This document shows positions 15,028-24,100 of a DNA stretch of 36,678 nt, one piece after another (position 1 is the first letter of the stretch; every line of letters begins with the position of its first letter). The notes beneath the pieces are model-generated. The model was not told where the DNA came from, searched no databases, and saw only the letters and a program-made list of their open reading frames with translations. The stretch covers positions 1 through 36,678 of the forward strand of contig SFQY01000006.1 in NCBI GenBank assembly GCA_004562395.1, written 5' to 3'. The position numbers were made by a program, and so were the translations under genes. The DNA is from a bacterium (lineage in GTDB: Bacteria > Bacillota > Clostridia > Oscillospirales > Oscillospiraceae).

Positions 15028-17001
15028 ATGTTGACACAAGCTGCATTGGATGAATATTCCCAGGCCTTGCGCCAGGGGCAGAAGGAATATCGGGAGCTGG
15101 TTATGGCGGGGAAGAATCCCTATCCCGCCGTGCTGGATGAGCTGCTGCCGGAAAACTCCGCCGACTCCGTAGTGGATTTGGGGGTGGTAGAGATCCCCTC
15201 GGAACGGATCGTGGGGGTGAAGTCCGCCGGACGGATCACCGCCTTCACCGCCAGCTTTCGTCCGCTGCTGGACGCCAAATCCGAATTCGCCAACAAATGG
15301 GTGTGCCTCTGCGCGGCGCACCTGGGGGATGTGGGCATCACCGACCCCATCTTCTGCTATGAGTATCTCGGCAATTTCTATGTCCAGGAGGGAAACAAAC
15401 GGGTCAGTGTGCTGCGCCATTTTGGCTCCCCCCGGATCGCGGGCACGGTCAAGCGGATCCTGCCGGCACTCTCCGACGATCCCCGGATCCAGGCCTACTA
15501 CGAGTTTATCGAGTTTTATAAGGCCTCTAAGCTGTATTCCGTCCAGTTCCGGCGGCCGGGGGATTATGCCCGGCTGCTGTCCCACCTGGGCAAGAAAACC
15601 GGAGAACCCTGGACGGAACCGGAGGTCAGGACCTTCAACGCCTATTTCCACTATTTCCAGGATGCCTTCCAGTCCCTGAACCTGCGTCAGGAGGACATTC
15701 TGCCGGAGGAAGCTCTGCTGCTGTGGCTGGAGCTGTATCCGTTCCAGGATCTGGGGCGGCTCTCCGCCGGGGAGCTGAAGAAAAGCCTGGCAGCCCTTCG
15801 GGAGGATATTCTCTCCGCCGCCAAGGAGGACTCCGTCAAGGTCCAGACCAAGGCAGAAGACGGCTCCAAGGGCAGCTTCATCAACCGGATCTTCTCCGGC
15901 CAGCTGCAGGTGGCCTTTGTTCACCAGCTTGAGCCGGCCAACAGCGCCTGGGTCATGGGCCACGAGGCAGGCCGGGAGCATTTGGAGCAGGTCTTCGGCG
16001 ACAAGATCGCGGTGCGCAGCTATTACGGCGCCTCCAATGCCGAGCTGGCGGAGGCCCGGATCGAGGAAGCGGTTTCCGACGGCGCCCAGGTGGTCTTCAC
16101 CACCGCCCCTCCCCTGTGCCGGGCCACCCTGAAGGCGGCGGTAAAATACCCCAAGGTCCGCTTCCTCAACTGCTCCGTGGACCAGTCCTATACCAGCATC
16201 CGCACCTATTACGGGCGGATCTTTGAGGGAAAATTCATCACGGGAGCCATCGCGGGGGCCATGGCGGGAGAGGACCGCATCGGCTATATTGCCTCCTACC
16301 CCATTTTCGGGGTCCCCGCCTCCATCAACGCCTTCGCCCTGGGCGCCCAGATGACCAATCCCCGGGCCCAGATTGAGCTGCGGTGGTCCTGCGTGGCGGG
16401 CACGCCTGTGGCGGACTTCCTGGCGGACAACATCCGGGTGATCTCCAACCGGGACGCTCCCACGGAGTCGAAAATGTACCTGGACTTCTGCAACTACGGC
16501 ACCTACCTGATGAACGACCGGGGCGATATGATCCCTCTGGCCACGCCCATCTGGTCCTGGGGCAAATTCTACGAATTCGCCATCCGCAGCATTCTGGCCG
16601 GAGGCTGGAAGCGGGACAAGAGCGATCCGGTGGCCGTGAACTACTGGCTGGGCATGGACAGCGGCGTGATCAGCGTCAACCTGTCCGACAAGCTCCCCGA
16701 GGGCCTGCGGCAGTTGGCCGGTGTTCTGCAGAGAGGCCTCGCTAACGGCACGGTGGACCCCTTCCTGCGGCGGATCGTGGCCCAGGACGGCACGGTGAAA
16801 AACGACGGCACCCACTGCCTGACGCCGGAGGAGCTGCTGCACATGGACTGGCTGTGTGACAATATCATCGGCCAGATCCCTCCTTATGAGGATATCCTGC
16901 CGATCTCCCAGACCATGGTCCGGGAACTCGGCATTTACAGAGACAAGATCCCGGTGGAGAAGGAGGGCAAGCCCCGTGAAGATTTTGACCGTATCCGATG
17001 A
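15028..17001 (+). CDS. Cytoplasmic fusion of a ParB-like domain and a BMP/PnrA-type ligand-binding domain
   Basis: This 657-residue protein has no signal peptide, lipobox or membrane segment. Residues about 50-145 look like a ParB/sulfiredoxin-fold domain: a strand-rich start with VVEIPSERIVGV, then NFYVQEGNKRVSVLRHFG, where EGNKR (121-125) aligns with the G-E-R-R nucleotide-binding motif of ParB. A helical linker spans about 150-290. Residues about 295-580 are a BMP/PnrA-type periplasmic-binding-protein fold (VAFVHQLEPANSAWVMGHEAG, GAQVVFTTAPP, GRIFEGKFITGAIAGAMAG, then DRIGYIASYPIFGVPASI). BMP proteins normally sit outside the cell and bind purine nucleosides; here the domain must work inside. 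The AGGAGG site fixes the start. The end overlaps the phosphoesterase start by 26 bases. Its role is unknown; sensing or binding of nucleosides is an inference. Confidence 0.82.
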   Translation: MLTQAALDEYSQALRQGQKEYRELVMAGKNPYPAVLDELLPENSADSVVDLGVVEIPSERIVGVKSAGRITAFTASFRPLLDAKSEFANKWVCLCAAHLGDVGITDPIFCYEYLGNFYVQEGNKRVSVLRHFGSPRIAGTVKRILPALSDDPRIQAYYEFIEFYKASKLYSVQFRRPGDYARLLSHLGKKTGEPWTEPEVRTFNAYFHYFQDAFQSLNLRQEDILPEEALLLWLELYPFQDLGRLSAGELKKSLAALREDILSAAKEDSVKVQTKAEDGSKGSFINRIFSGQLQVAFVHQLEPANSAWVMGHEAGREHLEQVFGDKIAVRSYYGASNAELAEARIEEAVSDGAQVVFTTAPPLCRATLKAAVKYPKVRFLNCSVDQSYTSIRTYYGRIFEGKFITGAIAGAMAGEDRIGYIASYPIFGVPASINAFALGAQMTNPRAQIELRWSCVAGTPVADFLADNIRVISNRDAPTESKMYLDFCNYGTYLMNDRGDMIPLATPIWSWGKFYEFAIRSILAGGWKRDKSDPVAVNYWLGMDSGVISVNLSDKLPEGLRQLAGVLQRGLANGTVDPFLRRIVAQDGTVKNDGTHCLTPEELLHMDWLCDNIIGQIPPYEDILPISQTMVRELGIYRDKIPVEKEGKPREDFDRIR

Positions 17002-17650
17002 AGAGTGCCCCGCATTGTGGGATTACTATGTACCGGGGCGGCTGGCGGGGTATGATCTGATCCTGTCCTGCGGGGACCTGAACGCCAAATACCTGAGCTT
17101 TCTGGTGACCATGGCCCGGTGTCCCCTGCTGTATGTCCACGGAAATCACGACATCAACTATAATATTACCCCGCCGGAGGGCTGCGACTGCATTGACGGC
17201 CAGATCGTCATGTACAACGGCCTGCGGATCCTGGGACTGGGGGGCTGCCGCCGGTATCACCGGGGGGCCCACCAGTATACGGAAAATGAGATGCGCCGGC
17301 GGATTCTGAAGCTGCGGCTGCAGCTTACCAAGCTGAAGGGCGTGGATATCGTGGTGACCCATGCCCCTCCGGAGGGCCTGGGAGACGCTGACGACCCTGC
17401 CCACTGGGGCTTCGCCGCGCTGCGGGAGCTGCTGGACCAGTACCATCCCCAGTATCTGGTCCACGGCCACGTACATATGGCCTACGGCCATGACATTCCC
17501 AGGGTCCTGGAATACGGCGATACCAAAATCATCAATGCCTGTGAGCGCTTCAGCTTTGAGATCCCCGACCGGGAGGTCCCGCCGAAGCAGCTGGGGCAGG
17601 TGATTTACAAAACCCGTCAAAAACGGGGAGATGACTTCCTGACACCCTGA
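16976..17650 (+). CDS. Calcineurin-like metallophosphoesterase
   Basis: This 224-residue cytoplasmic phosphoesterase has the usual order of metal motifs: SDEEC at residues 7-11 (where D-x-H is usual, here D-E-E), SCGDLNAKY (Asp34), YVHGNHD (56-59), VVTHAPPEG and LVHGHVHM. The GTG at 16976 is chosen because AAGGAGGG lies about 9 bases upstream; it overlaps the end of the ParB-BMP gene by 26 bases, so the two are translated together. That coupling suggests a shared ligand, perhaps a nucleotide, but no substrate can be read from the sequence. Confidence 0.87.
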   Translation: MKILTVSDEECPALWDYYVPGRLAGYDLILSCGDLNAKYLSFLVTMARCPLLYVHGNHDINYNITPPEGCDCIDGQIVMYNGLRILGLGGCRRYHRGAHQYTENEMRRRILKLRLQLTKLKGVDIVVTHAPPEGLGDADDPAHWGFAALRELLDQYHPQYLVHGHVHMAYGHDIPRVLEYGDTKIINACERFSFEIPDREVPPKQLGQVIYKTRQKRGDDFLTP

Positions 17651-17670
17651 TCATCTTGCGAGGTGGTTTT

Positions 17671-18318
17671 ATGTTTACCGGCTTTACCCCGGAAACCTTT
17701 GATTTCCTGTGGGGAATCCGCATGAATAACAACCGGGACTGGTTTCTTGCCCACAAGCAGCAGTATGTGCAGTCCCTTTACGAGCCCATGAAGGCTCTGG
17801 GGCAGGAGCTGTTCCAGCCGTTCCTGGAAAAGCCCGGAAATATTCTGAAGGTCAGCAGGATCTACCGGGATGCCCGGCTCCACCATCCGGATCCCTATAA
17901 GGAGAGCCTCTGGATCTGCATCCGCCAGGATGTGGAGTGGTGGGCGGAGAATCCCTGCCTGTATTTTGAGCTCCGGCCCGAGGGAGCCTCCTGCGGCTTT
18001 TTCTTCTGGCATCCCCGTACGGCGATGATGGAGGATTTCCGCCGCCGGATCACCGCTTACCCCGAGGAATTCTGCAATCTGATCCAAAATACCGAGGCGG
18101 CGGTGGGAATCCCCGTTACGGCCCAGCTTTACAAACGCCCCAAGCCTACGGACAACCCCGCGCTGGAGCCTTATTTCGCCTGGAAGGGCCAGATCGGCTG
18201 CGAACGGGAGTACGCCCCCGGCCCGGAGCTGTTCTGCCCGGAGCTGAAGGATCAGGTGGCGGACTTTTTTGAAAAGCTGACCCCCCTGTACGACTATTTC
18301 AACCGCTTCAAAGTCTGA
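17671..18318 (+). CDS. DUF2461 domain-containing protein
   Basis: This 215-residue soluble protein matches the DUF2461 (TIGR02453) pattern. It starts with FTGFTPETFDFLWGIRMNNNRDWFLAHKQQY and continues with SRIYRDARLHHPDPYKESLWICI; a central FELRPEGASCGFFFWHP leads to GRP-like paired strands and helices at the end. The family is common in bacteria and its function is not established. The ATG at 17671 has GAGGTGG 5-6 bases upstream. It follows the phosphoesterase by 20 bases on the same strand and is probably the third gene of that operon. Confidence 0.88.
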   Translation: MFTGFTPETFDFLWGIRMNNNRDWFLAHKQQYVQSLYEPMKALGQELFQPFLEKPGNILKVSRIYRDARLHHPDPYKESLWICIRQDVEWWAENPCLYFELRPEGASCGFFFWHPRTAMMEDFRRRITAYPEEFCNLIQNTEAAVGIPVTAQLYKRPKPTDNPALEPYFAWKGQIGCEREYAPGPELFCPELKDQVADFFEKLTPLYDYFNRFKV

Positions 18319-18419
18319 ACCCCCTCCCCCGGGTCTGACCGCCCCGGGGCAGCGGATGCACATTCCGACGGTCCCCGAACCGGAGTTCGGCAGCCGCCAA
18401 ACCACAAGGAGAGAAAAAA

Positions 18420-19307
18420 ATGAAGAACACCATCTTTACCGGCATGGCTACCGCCATTGTCACCCCCATGACCGCCGACGGCATCGACTATGAAGCCCTG
18501 GGACGGTTCATCGAATTCCAGGTGGAAAGCGGCATCAACGCTCTGGTGGTCATGGGTACCACCGGCGAGAACGCCACCATCGAGCCTGAGGACCAGACCC
18601 GGGTCATCCGCTATACCGTGGAAAAGGTGGCGGGCCGGATCCCCGTCATTGCCGGTACCGGCACCAACAACACCGAGCATGTCCTGACCAATACCCGCAA
18701 CGCCTGCGCGGCCGGGGCCGACGCCGTGCTGGTGGTGACGCCTTATTACAACAAGGCCACCCAGAACGGCCTGATCCGGCATTTTACCACGGTGGCCGAC
18801 GCCTCCACGGTGCCGGTGATCGTCTACAATGTTCCGGGACGCACCGGTGTGAATCTGCTGCCCAGGACCCTGGCCCGGCTGGCGGAGCATCCCCGGATCG
18901 CCGCCGTGAAGGAGGCCACCGGAAACATGGCCCAGATGGTGGAGATCATGCACCTGTGCGGTGACAAGCTGGATGTCTATTCCGGCGAGGACGCCCTGAC
19001 GGTGCCCATGATGGCCATGGGTGCCGCCGGAACCATCAGCGTGCTGAGCAATGTGGCGCCCAGGGAGTCCGTGGCCATGACCGACGCCTGTCTGGCGGGG
19101 GATTTCCGGACCGCCGCCCAGTGGCAGTGCCGGCTGCTGCCGCTGATCAACGCCCTGTTCAGCGAGGTCAACCCCATTCCCGTGAAGGCCGCCGTTTCCG
19201 CCATGGGCTTCGGCAGGGAGATCCTGCGGCTGCCCCTGACGCCCATGGAAGACAGCACCCGGGCCGTCCTGTTTGACGAGATGAGAAAGCTGGGGATCCG
19301 GGTATGA
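18420..19307 (+). CDS. dapA: 4-hydroxy-tetrahydrodipicolinate synthase
   Basis: DapA condenses pyruvate with aspartate semialdehyde, the first committed step to lysine and meso-diaminopimelate. The 295-residue protein shows every hallmark of the family: GTTGEN (Thr47, Thr48), TPYYNKATQNGL, YNVPGRTG (Tyr136, Arg141) and the Schiff-base Lys164 in AAVKEATGN. AAGGAGAG precedes the ATG by 6 bases. It overlaps dapB by 4 bases. I see no lysine riboswitch or T-box in the 101 bases upstream and no convincing promoter, so it may be read from the upstream operon. Confidence 0.96.
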   Translation: MKNTIFTGMATAIVTPMTADGIDYEALGRFIEFQVESGINALVVMGTTGENATIEPEDQTRVIRYTVEKVAGRIPVIAGTGTNNTEHVLTNTRNACAAGADAVLVVTPYYNKATQNGLIRHFTTVADASTVPVIVYNVPGRTGVNLLPRTLARLAEHPRIAAVKEATGNMAQMVEIMHLCGDKLDVYSGEDALTVPMMAMGAAGTISVLSNVAPRESVAMTDACLAGDFRTAAQWQCRLLPLINALFSEVNPIPVKAAVSAMGFGREILRLPLTPMEDSTRAVLFDEMRKLGIRV

Positions 19308-20023
19308 AAGCGGTGATCTGCGGCGCCAACGGCGCCATGGGCAAGCTGCTGTGCGGCCTTCTGGGCGAGGAAACCGCGGGCCGGGTCAGCATCGACGGCG
19401 AAAACGGCGCCGCCAAGACCTTTGACGAGCTAGGCCCGGTGAAGGCCGACGTGGTCATTGACTTTTCCCACCACACCGCCGCGCCGGATGTGCTGGCCTA
19501 CGCGAAAAAAATCGGAGCGGCCGCCGTCATCGGTACCACCGGCCACACGGACGCGGAGAAAGCCATGATTTTCGCCGCCGCCAAAGAGATCCCCGTATTT
19601 TACTCCGGCAACATGAGCCTGGGGATCGCGGTGCTGTGCCGGCTGGCCAGAGAAGCCGCCCGGTTCTTTCCGGAGGCGGACATTGAAATCGTGGAGACCC
19701 ACCACAACCGGAAGGTGGATGCCCCCAGTGGCACGGCCCTGATGCTCTTCGACGCGGTCCGGGAGGCGCGGCCCCAGGCGGTGGCCCACTGCGGCCGTTC
19801 CGGGGAGTGCAGGCGGACGAAGGATGAGATCGGCATTTCCTCCCTGCGGATGGGCAGTGTGGTAGGGGTCCATGAGGTCCACATCCACACCGGCACCCAG
19901 TGCCTGACGCTGCGGCATGAGGCGGTGACCCGGGCCATGCTGGCTGAGGGCGCCGTGGACGCCGCCAGGTTTATGGTGGGCAAGGACGTGGGAATGTACA
20001 ACATGGAAAACCTGCTGGGATGA
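19304..20023 (+). CDS. dapB: 4-hydroxy-tetrahydrodipicolinate reductase
   Basis: DapB reduces the DapA product with NAD(P)H to tetrahydrodipicolinate. The 239-residue protein has the Rossmann start AVICGANGAMGKLL, VVIDFSHH, GTTGHT, and the catalytic ETHHNRKVDAPSGTAL stretch, then SSLRMGSVVGVHEV. It starts with ATGA overlapping the dapA stop, so the two are translationally coupled. Its length is close to the usual about 250. Tetrahydrodipicolinate would next be aminated to LL-diaminopimelate; no dapL, dapD or ddh gene lies in the window. Confidence 0.96.
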   Translation: MKAVICGANGAMGKLLCGLLGEETAGRVSIDGENGAAKTFDELGPVKADVVIDFSHHTAAPDVLAYAKKIGAAAVIGTTGHTDAEKAMIFAAAKEIPVFYSGNMSLGIAVLCRLAREAARFFPEADIEIVETHHNRKVDAPSGTALMLFDAVREARPQAVAHCGRSGECRRTKDEIGISSLRMGSVVGVHEVHIHTGTQCLTLRHEAVTRAMLAEGAVDAARFMVGKDVGMYNMENLLG

Positions 20024-20066
20024 GTCAGCATGCAGAATGCAAGATGATTTGAAACGAGTCTTGTAT

Positions 20067-20273
20067 GAAAATAATCGTGTATCTTCGTAAGATGCTGCGC
20101 CCCCCAAAGGCTCCCTCTGATGAGGGAGCTGTCGCGAAGCGACTGAGGGAGAGAAAATGTTGCGTCTTTTCCGTAGTAACCAAGAACGCAAAAAGGCCTC
20201 TCCCCCAGTCAGCTTCGCTGACAGCCCCCTCGGCAGAGGGGGCCTTTGGACAGTAAATGATCATTTGGCAAAG
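20067..20273. repeat. MITE copy 3 between dapB and dapF
   Basis: This element contains the same 55-base core (20107-20161) as the element at 4.9 kb, here with its complementary right arm retained (AGTCAGCTTCGCTGACAGCC, then GGCAGAGGGGGCCTTT, about 20207-20248). The ends AAAATAATCGTGTA and AAATGATCATTT are decayed versions of the AAATGATCGTTTA terminal repeat. The right end touches the ribosome-binding site of dapF. Confidence 0.75.
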
Positions 20274-20281
20274 GAGTTTTT

Positions 20282-21061
20282 ATGCAGGTATATTATATGA
20301 ACGGCGCGGGAAATGACTTTATGGTCATAGACGCCCGGGGCAAAAAGCTGGATTTCGAAAAGCTGGCGGTCGAATTATGTAAGCTTACCAATGCCGATGG
20401 ATTCATGGCTGTGGACAGCTCCCACAAGGCGGATTTCCGGCTTCATTTTTACAATGCCGACGGCTCCCGGGGAGAGATGTGCGGCAACGGTGCCCGGTGT
20501 ATCTGCCGGTTTGCCTATGAACTGGGGATCGCGGGGCCGGATATGACCGTAGAGACCGACGCGGGCCTGGTGCCGGGAAAGCGGCTGGATGAAAATCAGT
20601 ACCGGGTGAAGCTGAATAATCCCGGTGTTCTGGATCTTCACCGGAAGGACAGCGTGGCCTATGTGGAGCTGGGCTGCCCCGGAGTCCCCCACGCGGTGGC
20701 TGAGTACACCGGCGACCTGTGGGCGGATGCCGATGCCCTGAAGGAACGCTTCCGGGCTTTGCGTTTCGACCCGGCCTTCCCCAAGGGAGCCAACGTAAAC
20801 TTCTACCAGGTTCTGGGAGAGGGAGAGATCCGGATCCTGACCTTTGAACGGGGTGTGGAGGACTATACCCTGGCCTGCGGCACCGGCTGCGGCTCCGTGG
20901 CCTCCACTCTGTGGACCCAGGGCCGGCTGCCCGGCGGCGTACTGACCGCCCATAACCGGGGCGGCACCCTGACGGTCACCGTCAGCGGCGAAAACGGCCT
21001 GATCAGCTCCCTCCTGCTGGAAGGGCCTACGGAAATCGTCAAAATCTTCGAAACAGAATAA
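20282..21061 (+). CDS. dapF: Diaminopimelate epimerase
   Basis: DapF converts LL- to meso-diaminopimelate without a cofactor, using two cysteines as acid and base. The 259-residue protein has NGAGNDFMVID at its start, Cys67 in GEMCGNGARC and Cys199 in TLACGTGCGS, and an ERGVEDYT stretch before the second cysteine. AAGGAG lies 6 bases before the ATG. It belongs to the dapAB pathway but is separated from dapB by a palindromic repeat, which may cut or modulate read-through. Confidence 0.96.
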   Translation: MQVYYMNGAGNDFMVIDARGKKLDFEKLAVELCKLTNADGFMAVDSSHKADFRLHFYNADGSRGEMCGNGARCICRFAYELGIAGPDMTVETDAGLVPGKRLDENQYRVKLNNPGVLDLHRKDSVAYVELGCPGVPHAVAEYTGDLWADADALKERFRALRFDPAFPKGANVNFYQVLGEGEIRILTFERGVEDYTLACGTGCGSVASTLWTQGRLPGGVLTAHNRGGTLTVTVSGENGLISSLLLEGPTEIVKIFETE

Positions 21062-21064
21062 ATG

Positions 21065-21096
21065 CGGGCGGCCCATCCGGGCCGCCCGTGTTTGTT
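21065..21096. terminator. Terminator between convergent dapF and subtilase genes
   Basis: A 10-bp perfect stem CGGGCGGCCC/GGGCCGCCCG (21065-21074, 21079-21088) with loop ATCC is followed by TGTTTGTTATTTT on the plus strand. Confidence 0.85.
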
Positions 21097-21110
21097 ATTT
21101 TGGAAAGAGA

Positions 21111-24100
21111 TCACTTCACGTATACGGTGAAGGAGCAGGACTTGTTGCTGCCGTCGGTGGTCTTGATGGTGATCTTGGCGGTGCCCTTGGTGCCGGGCTT
21201 GCCGGTGGCGAAGATGACATCATACCAGCCGGCGTAGTAATCGCTGGGATGGTTTACCTCGACCACGCTGGCCACTTTGGGGTTGCTGCTGGTGACGATA
21301 AAGTCACCGTTTGCGCTGTTGCCCCCAAGGAACCACTGGTTGCAGTAGAAGCTGACCTTGTAGCCCTTGTTGGCAGAGCAGTTTACCTTGCTGTAGCCGC
21401 TCTCAATGAACATCTGCGTGGCGGGGTGTACCAGCGTGTAGGTGGCCTCCGCGTAGACACCGGTGCCGTCTGTCGCTGTGGCGCGGACAACGACCTGCAG
21501 GTCACCGTCGAGGTCTGCCCAGTAATTCACCATATCCGCCTTGATGGCCAGCTTGCCGTTATTCAGGGAGACCAGCTTGTTGCTGACGCAGTAGCTGGTG
21601 CGGTCGGCGCCGGAGTTGCTGCCGCCGTACTCCTTGACCCGGAAGCTCCAGGTGACCTTCTGGTTGGAGGGCTTGCCGTAGGTATCGGCAAAGACGGCCT
21701 TGTTGGTGGCAGACTTGCCGAAGGCAAGATAGAGGGTGGATTTTCCCATTCGGGCGGTGCTGCTGGAGATGGAGATGGAAGAAGTGGGAACCGTAACATT
21801 GACCGTGACGGTGGCCTTCTTGTTGGAGCCGTCCAGGGCCGCGGCGGTGATCTTCACGGAACCCGCCCCGTGAGCGGTTACATTGCCGCTGCCGTCCACA
21901 GTGGCGATCTTGGGATTGCTGCTGCTCCAGGCAATGTAAGGCGTGGTTCCCTCTGCCGTGATGCCCAGCTTGGTCACGTTCTCCGTGGCGGAGGTGTTGG
22001 GCAGGTCAACGTTGAACAGGCCCACAGTGGAAACGTGGTATCTGCCGCTGGAGCTGTACACGGCTCCGGGGGCATAGCCCACGCCGGTGGCGCTGGTGAT
22101 ATAAAGGCCGCTGCATTTGTTGGCAACCTTGATCTGCAGGGATCCGCTGACACCGCTGCCGTCCAGGGAGTAGGCGGTGAGGGTGAACACCCGCCCCAGA
22201 GGGGCTCCGGCAGGAACGCTCACCGCGCCGCTGGCGGAGACCGTGGTGCCCGTGGGCGCGCCGGACAGGCCCCAGCTGATCTTCTTGCTGCCCGCGTCAG
22301 CCGGGTAGACCTGGGCCTTATAGGTGGAGGAAGAACCGGGCGCGATGGAGAGCATACCGGTGATCGCAATGCTCTCCACGGGCTTGGTGATGGTCACGCT
22401 GCACTTGGCGCTCTTGTTGGAGCCGTCCAGGGCCTTGCAGGTGATGGTGACCCTACCCTTGGCCAGAGCAGTGACCTTGCCGTTGGAATCCACGGTAGCG
22501 AGCTTGGTGTTGCTGCTGATCCACTGAATATCGACGTCAGAGGGGTTGACCGTTTTGCCGGAGGTGTCCGTCATGGACGCCACACTGAGCTGAAGCTGCT
22601 TGCCTGCCAGACAGGAGGCGGAGGAGAGGTTCAGCGCCATCTTTGCCACAGGGGCCTGCACCTTAACATAGATACGCAGGGTATCGGACTTGTTGGAGTC
22701 GACAGTAGAGGTAGCCCTTACATCGACATAGCCGCTGACGTTCTTCGGAACGGTCAGCTTGCCGGTTTTGCTGATGGTAGCGGCGGCCATGCTGTTGGAA
22801 TAGCTGGAAATGCTCCAGGTCACGGACTGATCGGCCTTGTCCAGAGGCAGGACCTGGGCGGTCAGCTCCACGCTCTTGCCCGCGACGAGGGTGGAGGGGC
22901 CGATGATGGAAACGCCGGTGATCTGGGTGCTGGGCGCCACGGTGACCTTCTGGGTCAGGACCTTGCCCACCATACCCAGGCCGTTGACCTGGACCGCCTT
23001 CACGGTGACGGAGGAGCCGGCGTAGGCACTGAGGTCAATCTCCCCCGCGGTCCCGCCCAAGACCCGGTTGCCGTTGACCACGACGCCGTCCTTCACGCTG
23101 GGATTCTTGCCGTCCAGCGTGTAGAGGATGAACTGGGCGTTATCCGCGCCCCACATATAAAAACGCAGCTTGCTTTCGCAGGGGACGGTCTGGCCGGAGT
23201 AGGTCGCCGAGTCGGCAATGATGCTGCCCGAGCCATCCAGGATCCGGAAGCCCGGGGCCTGGGGAATTTCGGACATCATCCTGGCCGCGTTGACAATGCC
23301 CGCGCCCAGATCGCTGCCGCCCTTTGTGGCGGTGGCTTTCAGCCGGGACTCAATGACGGCGGGGGACAACCAGCCATGCTTACTCATGTACAGCGCCACC
23401 ACACCGGTGACCACGGGACAGGCCATGGAGGTGCCGCTTTTGAAGGTATAGGTGCTGTTTATGCAGGTAGAGATGACGCTGCTGCCGGGGGCTGCCACAT
23501 CTGCCCAGGGGCCGTAGTTGGAATAGTACGCCCGGTTATTGGTGGCATCGGTGGCCACAACGGCAATGACACCGTCATAGGCGGCGGGATAGTTGACGCA
23601 GTTGGTTCCGTCATTGCCCATGGCGGCCACGACGGTAACACCTTTGGCCACCGCGTTTTTGATGGCCGTCTGCATGGTGCCGTTATAGAAGTAGCCGCCC
23701 AGACTCATATTGATCACCATGGCGCCGTTGCTGACGGCTGCGTTGATGCCCCGGGTGATGTCCGCATCAGAGCCGCTTCCCTTCGCATCCAGGACCCGGA
23801 TGCTGAGGATATTGACGCTGGGGGCGATGCCCGCGCCGCCAAGGCTGTTGTTCATGGTGGCGGCGATGATACCGGCCACATGGGTACCGTGGCCGTTTTC
23901 ATCAGCGGTACCGCAGCCAACGGAGATCTGCGTGACCTTACCGTTCAGATCCGGGTGATCCGCCTGGACACCGGAGTCGATGACGGCGACCTTGACAGCA
24001 GTCCGGCCGGTGGTGACGCCCCAGGCAGCGTAGGTATCCACCACATCATGCATGTACTGGTAGTTGGAGCTGGTGGGATAACGCAGGTAAGGGTCGGGAC

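Noticed and set aside
14974..16842. 622-residue open frame on the minus strand opposite the ParB-BMP gene
   Set aside because: No ribosome-binding site or motifs; the plus strand has promoter, AGGAGG site and BMP motifs.
18319..18419. Lysine riboswitch or T-box before dapA
   Set aside because: Only about 100 bases are available and no conserved core of either element is visible.
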